16,171 nucleotides of DNA from Chloroflexota bacterium. GTDB lineage: Bacteria; Chloroflexota; Anaerolineae; 4572-78. Below are positions 1 through 7,361 of the stretch, piece after piece. The stretch is taken from contig JAJRUC010000133.1 of NCBI GenBank assembly GCA_024278015.1, positions 1 to 16,171 on the forward strand. The letters are read 5' to 3'. The first letter of the stretch is position 1. The number at the start of each line of letters is the position of its first letter. The position numbers and the translations under genes are program-made. The notes beneath the pieces are model-generated. The model did not search any database. It worked only from the letters and a program-made list of their open reading frames with translations, and was not told where the DNA came from.

Positions 1-765
1 CCCACCACCGCCGAATTTGCCATCACACATATTCTCAGCCGCAGCCAGGTGTGGAGTTACCGGATAGCGTACCGGATTTTCAGCCGCCGGCCGGTGGGCG
101 GCCAACTGACCCTGCTGAAAACCCCCATCGACCTGCGGGTGCGTACCTTGTTTAATCCCACCCTCAACAACCAAACCGGCATCATTCCCGCCCTGCTTGC
201 CCTGGTGTTAAACCTGCCGGCCGTGGCCGTGATGGGGGCGCTGGTCAGGGAAAAAGAGTTGGGCACGCTGGAAGGCATCTTCGCCACGCCCTTAAGCCGG
301 GCCGAACTGCTGGTGGGCAAAATTATTCCCTATATCATCACCGGCCTGGTCAGCGCTGCTTTGTGCGCTTACGCCGCCGTCCTGCTCTTTAACGCCCCGT
401 TTCGGGGTAGTTTCTGGCTTTATTTGCTGCTGGCCGCCGATTTTTTCCTGGCCACGTTCAGCATGGCCTTGCTCATCGGCACATTTTTAAGCTCGCAGGC
501 GGCGGCTTCGCTGATTGGATTTTTGTTTTTTGTGTTCCCCAGCTTCTTCCTGAGCGGCATCTTCTTTCCGGTGGCGGCCTTTCCCGATTTGGTCAAGATG
601 GAAGCCTCGTTCATCCCCTCAACCCCGTTTGTGGGCATTATTCGCGGCTTGATGGTGAAGGGGCAGGGGCTTGACGCGCTATGGCTGCCCGCCGTAACCT
701 TGCTGGGCACGGGCGTCGTAGTCACCCTGCTGGCGATTCTGTTTTTCAAAAAGAAGATCGGATAA
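1..765 (+). CDS. ABC-2 type transporter permease, C-terminal part (5' end outside window)
   Basis: The reading frame is open from base 1 to the stop at 765, so about 254 residues of a longer protein are visible. The visible part begins near the end of the extracytoplasmic domain. It continues into five or six hydrophobic segments with the family's cytoplasmic coupling segment (VREKELGTLEGIFATPLSR), the usual site of contact with the ATPase. The late segment FPSFFLSGIFFPVAAFP is typical of YbhS/YbhR-like ABC-2 permeases. Such proteins form the membrane channel of exporters for drugs or lipophilic compounds. The next permease gene starts 7 bases after the stop, so the two are very likely cotranscribed and may form a heterodimer. 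A start inside the window (for example at 49) is unlikely because the frame upstream also reads as protein. The substrate is unknown. Confidence 0.9.
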   Translation, partial: PTTAEFAITHILSRSQVWSYRIAYRIFSRRPVGGQLTLLKTPIDLRVRTLFNPTLNNQTGIIPALLALVLNLPAVAVMGALVREKELGTLEGIFATPLSRAELLVGKIIPYIITGLVSAALCAYAAVLLFNAPFRGSFWLYLLLAADFFLATFSMALLIGTFLSSQAAASLIGFLFFVFPSFFLSGIFFPVAAFPDLVKMEASFIPSTPFVGIIRGLMVKGQGLDALWLPAVTLLGTGVVVTLLAILFFKKKIG

Positions 766-772
766 CAACGTA

Positions 773-1903
773 ATGTTACATCGAATTTGGGTGTTGGTCG
801 TCAAAGAAATGATCCAGATTTTCCGGGTACCGGCCCTGATACTTCTCATCCTGTTCGGCCCGCTCAGCGAAATGTCGCTGGTGGCCTGGTCAACCTCCGC
901 CCCCATCGAACACCTGCCCACCGCCGTGGTAGACCTGGACCGCAGCCCGGCCAGTCGCACCCTGCTGGCAAAATTACACACCACCAAAACCTTCGATTTT
1001 AAATACTTTCTGGATGATGTGAATGCCGTGAACCTGCTGGTAGAACGCGGCAGCGTGGTAGGGGCCTTGATTATCCCCGCCCATTATGGCGAACAACTCA
1101 GCCGGCCCATCGGCGAAACGCCCAGCCTGTCCTTCATCCTTGACGGCGCCGACCCGATGGCGGCGGGCACGGCCCTGGCTTCCATGCAGGGTATGGTCGC
1201 CGCCGAAAACCAGCGCGTGCTGGCCGGCTGGATCGGCGAAGAAGCCGGCGCCCTGGCCCTGGTTTTGCCCCGCTTGCGCGTGCGCTTCAACGAGGAACTT
1301 AAAAAATCTGTCTACACCGTCCCCTCGGAACTGGGGCTGATTCTGTTCGCCATCGCCCTGATGGTGGCCTCTATTGCCATTTCCCGTGAGCGCGAACTGG
1401 GCACGCTGGAGCAATTGATGGTGGCCCCGGTCACGCGCTTCGAGCTGATTGTGGCCAAATCCATCCCGGCCATTCTGTTGAGCTACATTTCCTTCATCTT
1501 GATGCTGCTGGTGGCTATGTACGGCTTCGGCGTGCCCATGCGCGGCTCGTGGACGCTCTTGCTGGGGGCGGCTTCAATCTTTCTGTTCGTGGAACTGAGC
1601 ATCGGCCTGATGATTTCAGCCTGGTCCAAAAATCAGGTGCAGGCCATGCTGGGGGCCATGATGTGGGTTATGACCGAGTTTTTCTTTTCCGGCTACGGCG
1701 TGCCGGTCGAAAATATGCCGCCGGCGCTGCAAAGCGCGGCCAATATTTTCCCCATTTACCACTGGATGATTATTTTTCGGGCCATTTTGCTGAAGGGCGT
1801 GGGCCTGACCGTAATTATGCCCGAATTACTGGCCGGTCTGGCCATCGGCGCAGTGGTCATTCCCCTGGGGGTCTGGATTTTGGGCCGCCAGCATTGGGAT
1901 TGA
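773..1903 (+). CDS. ABC-2 type transporter permease (YbhS/YbhR-like)
   Basis: This is a complete 376-residue ABC-2 permease. A short cytoplasmic N-terminus leads into one membrane segment (about residues 18-42). A large extracytoplasmic domain follows (about 43-185) with the family phrases IEHLPTAVVDLDRSP and SFILDGADP. Five membrane segments come after it, with the coupling segment SRERELGTLEQLMVAPV after the second one. The ATG at 773 lies 7 bases after the preceding permease stop and has only a weak ribosome site, consistent with translational coupling. The protein aligns by eye along its whole length with the permease at 2745-3866, so the two are paralogues. It ends just before a GC-rich inverted repeat that may terminate the upstream operon. 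The substrate cannot be read from the sequence. Confidence 0.92.
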   Translation: MLHRIWVLVVKEMIQIFRVPALILLILFGPLSEMSLVAWSTSAPIEHLPTAVVDLDRSPASRTLLAKLHTTKTFDFKYFLDDVNAVNLLVERGSVVGALIIPAHYGEQLSRPIGETPSLSFILDGADPMAAGTALASMQGMVAAENQRVLAGWIGEEAGALALVLPRLRVRFNEELKKSVYTVPSELGLILFAIALMVASIAISRERELGTLEQLMVAPVTRFELIVAKSIPAILLSYISFILMLLVAMYGFGVPMRGSWTLLLGAASIFLFVELSIGLMISAWSKNQVQAMLGAMMWVMTEFFFSGYGVPVENMPPALQSAANIFPIYHWMIIFRAILLKGVGLTVIMPELLAGLAIGAVVIPLGVWILGRQHWD

Positions 1904-1924
1904 CGGCGTTTGCCCTCCCCCTGC

Positions 1925-1990
1925 CCCTCCCTCTGAGGGAGGGAAGACTTCCTCCTCCCCCTTAAAAGGGGGAGGCTGGGAGGGGGTTGA
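1925..1990. repeat. GC-rich double hairpin intergenic repeat (REP/MITE-like), possible terminator
   Basis: Two perfect inverted repeats lie side by side. One is CCCTCCCTC (1925-1933) with GAGGGAGGG (1935-1943). The other is CCTCCCCCTT (1954-1963) with AAGGGGGAGG (1966-1975). A purine-rich tail, GCTGGGAGGGGGTTGA, follows at 1975-1990. There is no T-tract, so this is not a standard intrinsic terminator, although the hairpins could still slow polymerase or protect the transcript end. From general knowledge, very similar C-rich/G-rich palindromes with a trailing GGGAGGGGGTT recur between genes in several environmental bacterial genomes, which suggests a dispersed repeat family. Only one copy lies in this window, so repetition within this genome is inferred. 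Confidence 0.6.
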
Positions 1991-2017
1991 TAGTACCTTA
2001 AAAATTCAATACCCCCC

Positions 2018-2046
2018 TTGACATATCCGGGTGATGGCCTTATAAT
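2018..2046 (+). promoter_or_regulatory. Consensus sigma-70 promoter of the tetR-exporter operon
   Basis: The -35 hexamer TTGACA at 2018-2023 and the -10 hexamer TATAAT at 2041-2046 both match the consensus exactly and are 17 bases apart, the optimal spacing. The predicted start of transcription is about 2052-2054, at the left edge of the first TetR-like palindrome. Such a strong promoter placed directly against operators fits a switch that is off while repressor is bound and very active when it leaves. No other convincing promoter was seen before the downstream exporter genes. Confidence 0.85.
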
Positions 2047-2051
2047 GGAAT

Positions 2052-2089
2052 TGAATGAGTATTCAGTCATTTGAATGATTGCTCAATCA
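2052..2089. promoter_or_regulatory. Two tandem TetR-type operator palindromes
   Basis: Site 1 is TGAATGAGTATTCAGTCA (2052-2069); 14 of 18 positions agree with its own reverse complement. Site 2 is TGAATGATTGCTCAATCA (2072-2089), with 12 of 18 positions symmetric. Their centres are 20 bp apart, about two helical turns, so two repressor dimers would bind on the same face of the DNA. Half-sites of the form TGAATGA/TCATTCA are typical of TetR-family regulators (FadR-type sites are an example). The sites cover the predicted transcription start and the untranslated leader of the TetR gene at 2107, which points to autorepression. Protein binding itself is inferred. Confidence 0.75.
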
Positions 2090-2106
2090 TAGCTCAGGAG
2101 GAAATG

Positions 2107-2748
2107 ATGTCACCCACCGACCCCGTTAAAGATGCAGTTGTGCAGGCGCGCCGCCGGCAAATTCTGGAAGCCGCCGTCATTCAGTTTTCCGAAAAAGGAT
2201 TCCACAAAACCACCATCAAGGATATTGCCCGGCGGGCCGGGATAGCCGACGGCACCATCTACAACTACTTCAAAAACAAACAGGATTTGATGGTGGCGAT
2301 GGTCATTCAGATAGCCGAATTGGCCCCGCTGATGACAACCGTTCAGGAAATGGCGACTCACCGTTCCGTCGAAGATATTTTGAGCATGGTTTTGCATAAT
2401 CGCCTGGGGCTGATGTCCGAAAATTTGTCGTATGCGCGGGCCATCTTCCCGCAGGTCATTGCCCAGTCTGAATTACGGGCCAAATTTTACGACGAAATGC
2501 TTAAACCCAACATGCGGCTGGTTGAGCAAATGCTGGAGCATTACGTTCAGCAAAATGCCATCCGCACGCTGGATTCCCGGATTGCCACCCGTATCGTCTT
2601 CGCCATTATCTTCGGCTCGCTTTTTTTGACCATGTTGGGCGACGACTTCGCCATCGAAAACCGGAGTGCCTTTGTAGAGGGCGCCACCACCTTTGTCCGG
2701 GCGGCTTTGGCCTCTATGCAGGCGGATAGTGAGGAAACGGCACAATGA
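2107..2748 (+). CDS. TetR/AcrR family transcriptional regulator
   Basis: This is a 213-residue repressor. The N-terminal helix-turn-helix (about residues 15-61) carries the family hallmarks RRQILEAA, TTIKDIARRAG and GTIYNYFKNK. The rest is an all-helical ligand-binding domain. The frame is open from a TTG at 2071, but AGGAGG at 2096-2101 lies 5 bases before the ATG at 2107. The ATG at 2104 would be only 2 bases away and the TTG would lie inside the operators, so 2107 is the best start. The stop overlaps the next permease start as ATGA (2745-2748), so the regulator is the first gene of the exporter operon. In E. coli the analogous exporter ybhGFSR is controlled by the TetR protein CecR, an analogy that fits here. 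The inducer is probably an exported compound but is unknown. Confidence 0.93.
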   Translation: MSPTDPVKDAVVQARRRQILEAAVIQFSEKGFHKTTIKDIARRAGIADGTIYNYFKNKQDLMVAMVIQIAELAPLMTTVQEMATHRSVEDILSMVLHNRLGLMSENLSYARAIFPQVIAQSELRAKFYDEMLKPNMRLVEQMLEHYVQQNAIRTLDSRIATRIVFAIIFGSLFLTMLGDDFAIENRSAFVEGATTFVRAALASMQADSEETAQ

Positions 2749-3866
2749 TCTATCGAATTATCAGCCTGATTCGCAAGGAATTTATCCATATTTTCAGAGA
2801 CCCGCGCAGTCTGGCCATTATGTTTATCTTGCCGCTGGTGCAATTGACCCTGCTGGGCTACGCCGCCACCACCGATATTGAACACCTCAGCACCGTGGTT
2901 CTCGACGCTGATAAATCGCCGCAAAGCCGGCAACTTATTGCCGCCTACGCCGCCTCAAACTACTTCACCATCATCGATTACGTGGATACCGAAGAAGCGA
3001 TCCGGTACCAGATTGACCGGGGCGACGCCCGGGCCGGGTTCATCATCCCCGGCGGCTATGGCCGGGATGTGGCCGCCGGGCGGCAAGTTGACGTCGCCTT
3101 CTTCATTGACGGCTCTGACCCGCAGGTAGCCGGCACCGTTTTCGCCGCCTCGCAATCGGTGGGCCAATCGCAGTCCGTCAAAATCTTGCAGGAGCGCATG
3201 GGCGTTACCCCCGACAAACTGCTGACCATCGATGTGCGCCCCCGGGTGTGGTACAACCCCAATATGGAAAGCTCGCACTTCATCATCCCCGGCTTGATGG
3301 TGCTGATTTTGTACCTGTTCACCGCCCTGTTCACCGCCTCGTCCATCGTCAAGGAAAGGGAAACCGGCACCATCGAACAAATCATCGTCACCCCCATTCA
3401 GCCCATCGAACTGGTGCTGGCCAAAGTGGTGCCCTACATTTTCATCGCCTTCTTCGACGTGCTGGAAGTGCTGGCTATTGGCGTTTTCTGGTTTGGCGTA
3501 CCCATCAACGGCAGTATCTCGTTGCTGCTGGGGCTTTCGGCCCTGTTTTTGATAACCGCCCTGGGCATCGGCATCTTCATTTCCAGCATCGCCGGCACCC
3601 AGCAAGAGGCCCTGTTGATGACGATGGGCACTATGTTGCCCACCATCTTCCTGAGCGGCTTTTTCTTTCCGCTGGAGGCCATGCCCCGCTGGCTGCAATT
3701 ACTCAGCTACATAGTGCCGGCCCGCTACGCCCTGGAAATTATGCGCGGTATCATCCTGAAAGGGGTGGGTATTGAAATTTTGCAGGAGCAGGTTTACGCC
3801 ACCATTACCTTTGGGGTGGTGATTATGACGATGGCGGCCACCCGTTTTCGCCGCCGCCTGGACTGA
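2745..3866 (+). CDS. ABC-2 type transporter permease (YbhS/YbhR-like)
   Basis: This is a complete 373-residue exporter permease. It has one N-terminal membrane segment (about residues 20-43), an extracytoplasmic domain (about 44-182, with IEHLSTVVLDADKSP and FFIDGSDPQVAGT), then five C-terminal membrane segments. The coupling segment VKERETGTIEQIIVTPI sits between the first two of these, and the late segment IFLSGFFFPLEAMP is a family hallmark. GAGGA at 2731-2735 serves the ATG at 2745, which overlaps the TetR stop by 4 bases. The two ATPases follow 17 bases after its stop. It is the only permease between the promoter and the ATPases, so it acts either as a homodimer or together with the permeases encoded upstream of the promoter. 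Confidence 0.93.
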   Translation: MIYRIISLIRKEFIHIFRDPRSLAIMFILPLVQLTLLGYAATTDIEHLSTVVLDADKSPQSRQLIAAYAASNYFTIIDYVDTEEAIRYQIDRGDARAGFIIPGGYGRDVAAGRQVDVAFFIDGSDPQVAGTVFAASQSVGQSQSVKILQERMGVTPDKLLTIDVRPRVWYNPNMESSHFIIPGLMVLILYLFTALFTASSIVKERETGTIEQIIVTPIQPIELVLAKVVPYIFIAFFDVLEVLAIGVFWFGVPINGSISLLLGLSALFLITALGIGIFISSIAGTQQEALLMTMGTMLPTIFLSGFFFPLEAMPRWLQLLSYIVPARYALEIMRGIILKGVGIEILQEQVYATITFGVVIMTMAATRFRRRLD

Positions 3867-3883
3867 TAACGATTGAGAGACCT

Positions 3884-4882
3884 ATGATAACCGAACCTGT
3901 CATTAGCCTGAAACAACTGACCAAAAAATTCGGCAACATTACCGCCGTCGATGACCTGACCCTGGATATTGCCCCCGGCGAAATCTTCGGCCTGGTAGGG
4001 CCGGACGGCGCGGGCAAAACCACCACCATCCGCATCCTGGCCGCCATTATGACCCCCACCGCCGGCACCGCCACCGTGGCCGGATACGATACGATAAAGC
4101 AGGGCGAGGCCATCAAACACCATATCGGCTACATGGCCCAGCAGTTTAACCTGTACGGCGACCTGAGCGTGCTGGAAAACCTGACCTTCTTCGCCGACAT
4201 CTTTGCCGTGCGGGGCAAAGCCCGCAAAGAGCGCGTCAAAAAGTTGCTCCATTTTGCTCGCCTGACCGAATTTACCGGCCGGCGGGCCGGAAAACTGCCC
4301 GGCGGTATGAAGAAGAAACTGGCCCTGGCCTGCGCGCTCATCCACCAGCCGGACATCCTTTATCTGGATGAACCGACCACCGGCGTTGACCCTGTTTCCC
4401 GGCGCGAATTTTGGGACATCCTGGCCGATTTGCACATTCTGGGCGTGACCATTCTGGTCAGCACCCCCTACATGGACGAGGCTGAACGCTGCTCCAGGGT
4501 GGGCCTGATGTATCAGGGGCGGCTGATAGAGTGCGATACTCCCCGGAACATCAAAAGCCGCGTGGCCGGCGATTTGCTGGAACTGCGTCCGGCTTCGGCG
4601 GCCAAAAGCGGCATTGGCCTGCTGCGCCACGCCCGCGCCGCCATTGTAGATTTGCCCGGCGTGCTGGAGGTGCAGACCTTCGGCGATTTGTTGCACATTT
4701 TTGTTGACCATGTGGAAACGCAGCAGCCGGCCATTCTGGCCGCCCTGGGACAGGTTGGCGTAGAGGCCCAAAATATTCGGCGCACCTATCCCCGCATGGA
4801 AGAAGCCTTCATCTCGCTGGTGCGCCGCGAGCAAGAGAAACCGGCTGCGGCCAAAACGCCGGCCGCAACAACCGAGGCATAA
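3884..4882 (+). CDS. ABC transporter ATP-binding protein, degenerate site (YbhF N-half-like)
   Basis: This 332-residue nucleotide-binding subunit powers or gates the ABC-2 exporter. Walker A is GPDGAGKTT (residues 39-47), with Asp41 where Asn is usual. A Q-loop (YMAQQ) and Walker B ILYLDEPTTGVDP (Asp162, Glu163) are present. The signature is LPGGMKKKL (from residue 138) instead of LSGGMKQRL. The H-loop reads STPYMDEAE, so proline (195) replaces the switch histidine. From memory, the N-terminal half of E. coli YbhF likewise lacks the H-loop histidine, so the change looks lineage-specific rather than random decay. The C-terminal 25 residues are Ala/Lys/Thr-rich. The ATG at 3884 has a weak GAGAG site upstream. 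The partner ATPase begins 3 bases after the stop, and the two probably form a heterodimer with one impaired catalytic site. Confidence 0.93.
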   Translation: MITEPVISLKQLTKKFGNITAVDDLTLDIAPGEIFGLVGPDGAGKTTTIRILAAIMTPTAGTATVAGYDTIKQGEAIKHHIGYMAQQFNLYGDLSVLENLTFFADIFAVRGKARKERVKKLLHFARLTEFTGRRAGKLPGGMKKKLALACALIHQPDILYLDEPTTGVDPVSRREFWDILADLHILGVTILVSTPYMDEAERCSRVGLMYQGRLIECDTPRNIKSRVAGDLLELRPASAAKSGIGLLRHARAAIVDLPGVLEVQTFGDLLHIFVDHVETQQPAILAALGQVGVEAQNIRRTYPRMEEAFISLVRREQEKPAAAKTPAATTEA

Positions 4883-4885
4883 GTT

Positions 4886-5827
4886 ATGACCATGAAATCC
4901 AACCATCACGCCGTCATCACCGAAAACCTGACCAAAAAATTCGGCGATTTTACCGCCGTCGACCATGTCAACTTTTCCATTCCCCGGGGCCAAATCTTCG
5001 GGTTTTTGGGGCCGAACGGGGCCGGCAAAACCACCACTATGCGTATGCTGCTGGGCCTGCTGCGCCCTACCGCCGGCACCGCCCTGGTGCTGGGGCTGGA
5101 TGTGGTGCAGCAAATCAGCCAAATTCGGCGGCGCATCGGCTACATGAGCCAGAAATTCAGCCTGTACAACGACCTGACCGTCAACGAAAACCTGAACTTT
5201 TACGGCGGAACCTACGGCGTGCGCGGCCAAAAACTGCGCGAGCGCAAAGCCTACATTCTGAATATGGCCGGGCTGAAAGGCCGCGAGCGGGAATTGACCC
5301 GCAACCTGTCCGGCGGCTGGAAGCAACGGCTGGCCCTGGGCACGGCTATTATCCACGAGCCGGACATGCTCTTTCTGGATGAACCGACCGCCGGGGTAGA
5401 CCCCATTTCTCGCCGGGCTTTCTGGAATCTGCTGTACGAACTGGCAGAAAAAGGGACCACCATTTTTGTAACCACCCACTACATGGACGAAGCCGAACAT
5501 TGCCAGAACCTGGCCTTCATCCAGCGTGGAAAAATTGTGGCCCAGGGGTCTCCGCAGGAAATGAAGCTCAATCAAATGCCGGGTGATGTGCTGGAGGTTG
5601 ATTGCAACCATCCCAACCGGGCCATCCGGGTTTTGCGGGATATGGCTGTATTCACTGAAGTGGCGCTGTACGGGGCGCAAATTCACGTCGTCACCCCGCC
5701 CGATACCGCCGCCGAAGCGCACCGGACGGCTATAAAAGCGGCCCTGGCCGCCGCCGGTATTCAGGTGAACACTGTTGACAGCATTGTGCCTTCGCTGGAA
5801 GACGTATTCATCGCCAGCGTTAAATAG
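4886..5827 (+). CDS. ABC transporter ATP-binding protein, canonical (YbhF C-half-like)
   Basis: This 313-residue ATPase has all standard motifs intact: Walker A GPNGAGKTT (residues 42-50, Lys48), Q-loop MSQKF, signature LSGGWKQRL (from 141), Walker B MLFLDEPTAGVDP (Asp165, Glu166) and H-loop THYMDEAEHC (His198). The C-terminal extension ends with the DRI/YbhF-type phrase IVPSLEDVFIASVK. It starts 3 bases after the stop of the degenerate ATPase. The two proteins align along their length, so they arose by duplication. Taken together they resemble YbhF cut into its two halves. This subunit likely supplies the active hydrolysis site. A second in-frame ATG lies at 4892; the choice between them is uncertain. 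Confidence 0.95.
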   Translation: MTMKSNHHAVITENLTKKFGDFTAVDHVNFSIPRGQIFGFLGPNGAGKTTTMRMLLGLLRPTAGTALVLGLDVVQQISQIRRRIGYMSQKFSLYNDLTVNENLNFYGGTYGVRGQKLRERKAYILNMAGLKGRERELTRNLSGGWKQRLALGTAIIHEPDMLFLDEPTAGVDPISRRAFWNLLYELAEKGTTIFVTTHYMDEAEHCQNLAFIQRGKIVAQGSPQEMKLNQMPGDVLEVDCNHPNRAIRVLRDMAVFTEVALYGAQIHVVTPPDTAAEAHRTAIKAALAAAGIQVNTVDSIVPSLEDVFIASVK

Positions 5828-5840
5828 ACGAAGTACGTAA

Positions 5841-5865
5841 AATTACCTGTTTGATTCCGGTAATT
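5841..5865. other. Inverted repeat in the ATPase-HlyD spacer
   Basis: AATTACC (5841-5847) and GGTAATT (5859-5865) form a 7-bp stem with an 11-base loop, 13 bases after the second ATPase stop. No T-tract follows, so it is not an intrinsic terminator. The spacer of 123 bases (5828-5950) is the largest in the operon and is AT-richer than the genes around it. It could mark a processing point or weak attenuation between the ATPase and membrane fusion protein genes; its function is unproven. The TTGACA at 5930-5935 has no matching -10 element. Confidence 0.3.
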
Positions 5866-5950
5866 CGACGCTATCGAAAAAAACTTGTGTGTGATAGGCT
5901 GAATGCAACGCAAATGGCTTGCTATTTTCTTGACAATTGAGGTATGATTC

Positions 5951-7348
5951 ATGAAAAAAATTCTTCCGATACTCATCTTTATTGTTATTCTGGGCATAGT
6001 TGGCGGTGGTGGATACTGGTACTCTTCCAACAATCCGGCGGCATGGCAGCAAGCCATGACCGATTTTGGCCTGAGCGTTGACCCGGAGGCCGCCGCCCGC
6101 TTAACCGCCTCCGGTTTTATTGAGGCCGACGAAGTGGCCGTTGCCGCCGAAGTGGGAGGCCGTATTCTGGAATTGGCCGTAGACCGGAGCGACCCCGTTT
6201 CAGCCGGGCAATCTGTGGTCCGTCTGGATGCTGCCCTGCTGGATGCCCAAATAGAGCAGGCCCAGGCCCAAATTGCTTTGGCCGAAGCCCAACTGGCCCA
6301 AATTAAAGCCGGCGCGCCCGTCGAGCAGATTGCCGTGGCCGAAGCGGCCATCGTCGTGACCGAAGCGGACCGCGACGCCGCCGAACAGGCTATCGCCGAT
6401 GCAGAATTGCTACGCGATACCCCCCAGCAACTGAACGCCCAAATCGACGCTATTTACAGCCGGCTGAACCTGCTCGATATGCAAATCAGGCAGGCGGAAC
6501 TCATCCAGAACGCCGTTATGCTGCGCGAAAGCATCGCCGCCGAATTTTGGGATTACACCCAAAAGGGTTTTAACTGGAGCGTGACCATTCCGGGTATGGG
6601 CAACCAGAGCGGCCATTTCGATTTCAAAGACGGGGAAAAGTATTCGGCCTCTGCCCAATGGAATTTAGCCACGATGGATGTTTGGCAGGCCTCCGTTAAT
6701 TTGGAGAGTGCCAAAACCGCCCGCCAAAGCGCCCTCGGTTCTTTGGCTACGCTGCAAGAATTGAAGGATAATCCCCTGCAAGGCAATTTGCAGGTGGTGC
6801 AAGCCAAAGCCAACTATCAGGTTAAGCTGGCCGCCATTGATGTGGCGCAGGCCAATCTGCTTCACGCCCAGGCGGCCGTGCCCCAAAGCCGGATAGAAGT
6901 GGTGCAGGCCAATCTGGAGCAAGCCCACACGCGCCTGGAAACGCTCAACACCCAACGAGAAAAATTCATCCTGACCGCCCCCATTGATGGGATTGTGGTG
7001 AACCGGCCCGCGCACGTGGGCGAAGTGGCCCTGCCCGGCTTCTCGCTGATGACCGTGGCTAATTTGAACAACGTGACCCTGACCGTTTACGTGCCCGATG
7101 CCGATTACGGGCGGCTGCAACTGGGGCAAACGGTCAATGTGCAGGTAGACACCTTCCCCGGCCGGAATTTTCAGGGCGTTATCACCTACATCAACGATGA
7201 AGCTGAATTTACGCCCAAAAATGTGCAAACCAAAGATGAGCGGGTTAATCTGGTCTATGCCGTAAAAATTACCCTGCCCAATCCCGACGGGAAATTGAAG
7301 CCGGGTATGCCCGCCGACGCTGACTTTATCGAAGCGCTTGAAAAGTAA
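5951..7348 (+). CDS. HlyD family membrane fusion (periplasmic adaptor-like) protein
   Basis: This 465-residue protein has an N-terminal membrane anchor (residues 4-25, hydrophobic then GGGGYWY). A first lipoyl half-motif follows (SGFIEADEVAVAAEVGGRI), then a long Ala/Gln/Glu coiled-coil hairpin (about 95-340). The second lipoyl half is ILTAPIDGIVVNRPAHVGEV, and a beta-barrel domain ends with AEFTPKNVQTKDERVNLVYAV, a phrase typical of YbhG-like adaptors. Residues about 198-240 interrupt the hairpin with a non-coiled aromatic/glycine stretch (FWDYTQKGFNW, SGHFDFKDGEKY). GAGG at 5939-5942 lies 8 bases before the ATG, supporting this start. It follows the ATPases on the same strand and is paralogous to the next gene. 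It should link the exporter to extracytoplasmic partners; no TolC-like gene is visible. Confidence 0.92.
   Translation: MKKILPILIFIVILGIVGGGGYWYSSNNPAAWQQAMTDFGLSVDPEAAARLTASGFIEADEVAVAAEVGGRILELAVDRSDPVSAGQSVVRLDAALLDAQIEQAQAQIALAEAQLAQIKAGAPVEQIAVAEAAIVVTEADRDAAEQAIADAELLRDTPQQLNAQIDAIYSRLNLLDMQIRQAELIQNAVMLRESIAAEFWDYTQKGFNWSVTIPGMGNQSGHFDFKDGEKYSASAQWNLATMDVWQASVNLESAKTARQSALGSLATLQELKDNPLQGNLQVVQAKANYQVKLAAIDVAQANLLHAQAAVPQSRIEVVQANLEQAHTRLETLNTQREKFILTAPIDGIVVNRPAHVGEVALPGFSLMTVANLNNVTLTVYVPDADYGRLQLGQTVNVQVDTFPGRNFQGVITYINDEAEFTPKNVQTKDERVNLVYAVKITLPNPDGKLKPGMPADADFIEALEK
7205..7263 (+). repeat. Copy 1 of a near-identical 59-bp segment shared by the two HlyD genes
   Basis: Bases 7205-7263 match 8487-8545 with five differences, four of them at third codon positions and one changing Asp to Glu. 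The segment encodes the conserved beta-barrel phrase EFTPKNVQTK(D/E)ERVNLVYAV. It is much more similar than the rest of the two genes, which suggests strong constraint on this region or local gene conversion after tandem duplication. Confidence 0.8.
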
Positions 7349-7361
7349 CAGAGGTATTCAA

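Noticed and set aside
1954..1990. CRISPR repeat or standard terminator
   Set aside because: The C-rich/G-rich palindrome is not part of a regularly spaced array and has no T-tract.
2071..2106. TTG at 2071 as the TetR start
   Set aside because: It lies within the second operator palindrome and has no ribosome site; AGGAGG at 2096-2101 points to the ATG at 2107.
3794..5722. Minus-strand open frame of 642 residues across both ATPase genes
   Set aside because: It is the complement of two clear ABC ATPase genes; its translation is Gly/His/Gln/Ala-rich without any family motif, as expected for antisense of GC-rich coding DNA.
5930..5935. TTGACA before the first HlyD gene as an internal promoter
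   Set aside because: A -10 at the proper distance would lie inside the coding start (5953-5958) and nothing like TATAAT is there; TATGAT is only 7 bases away.
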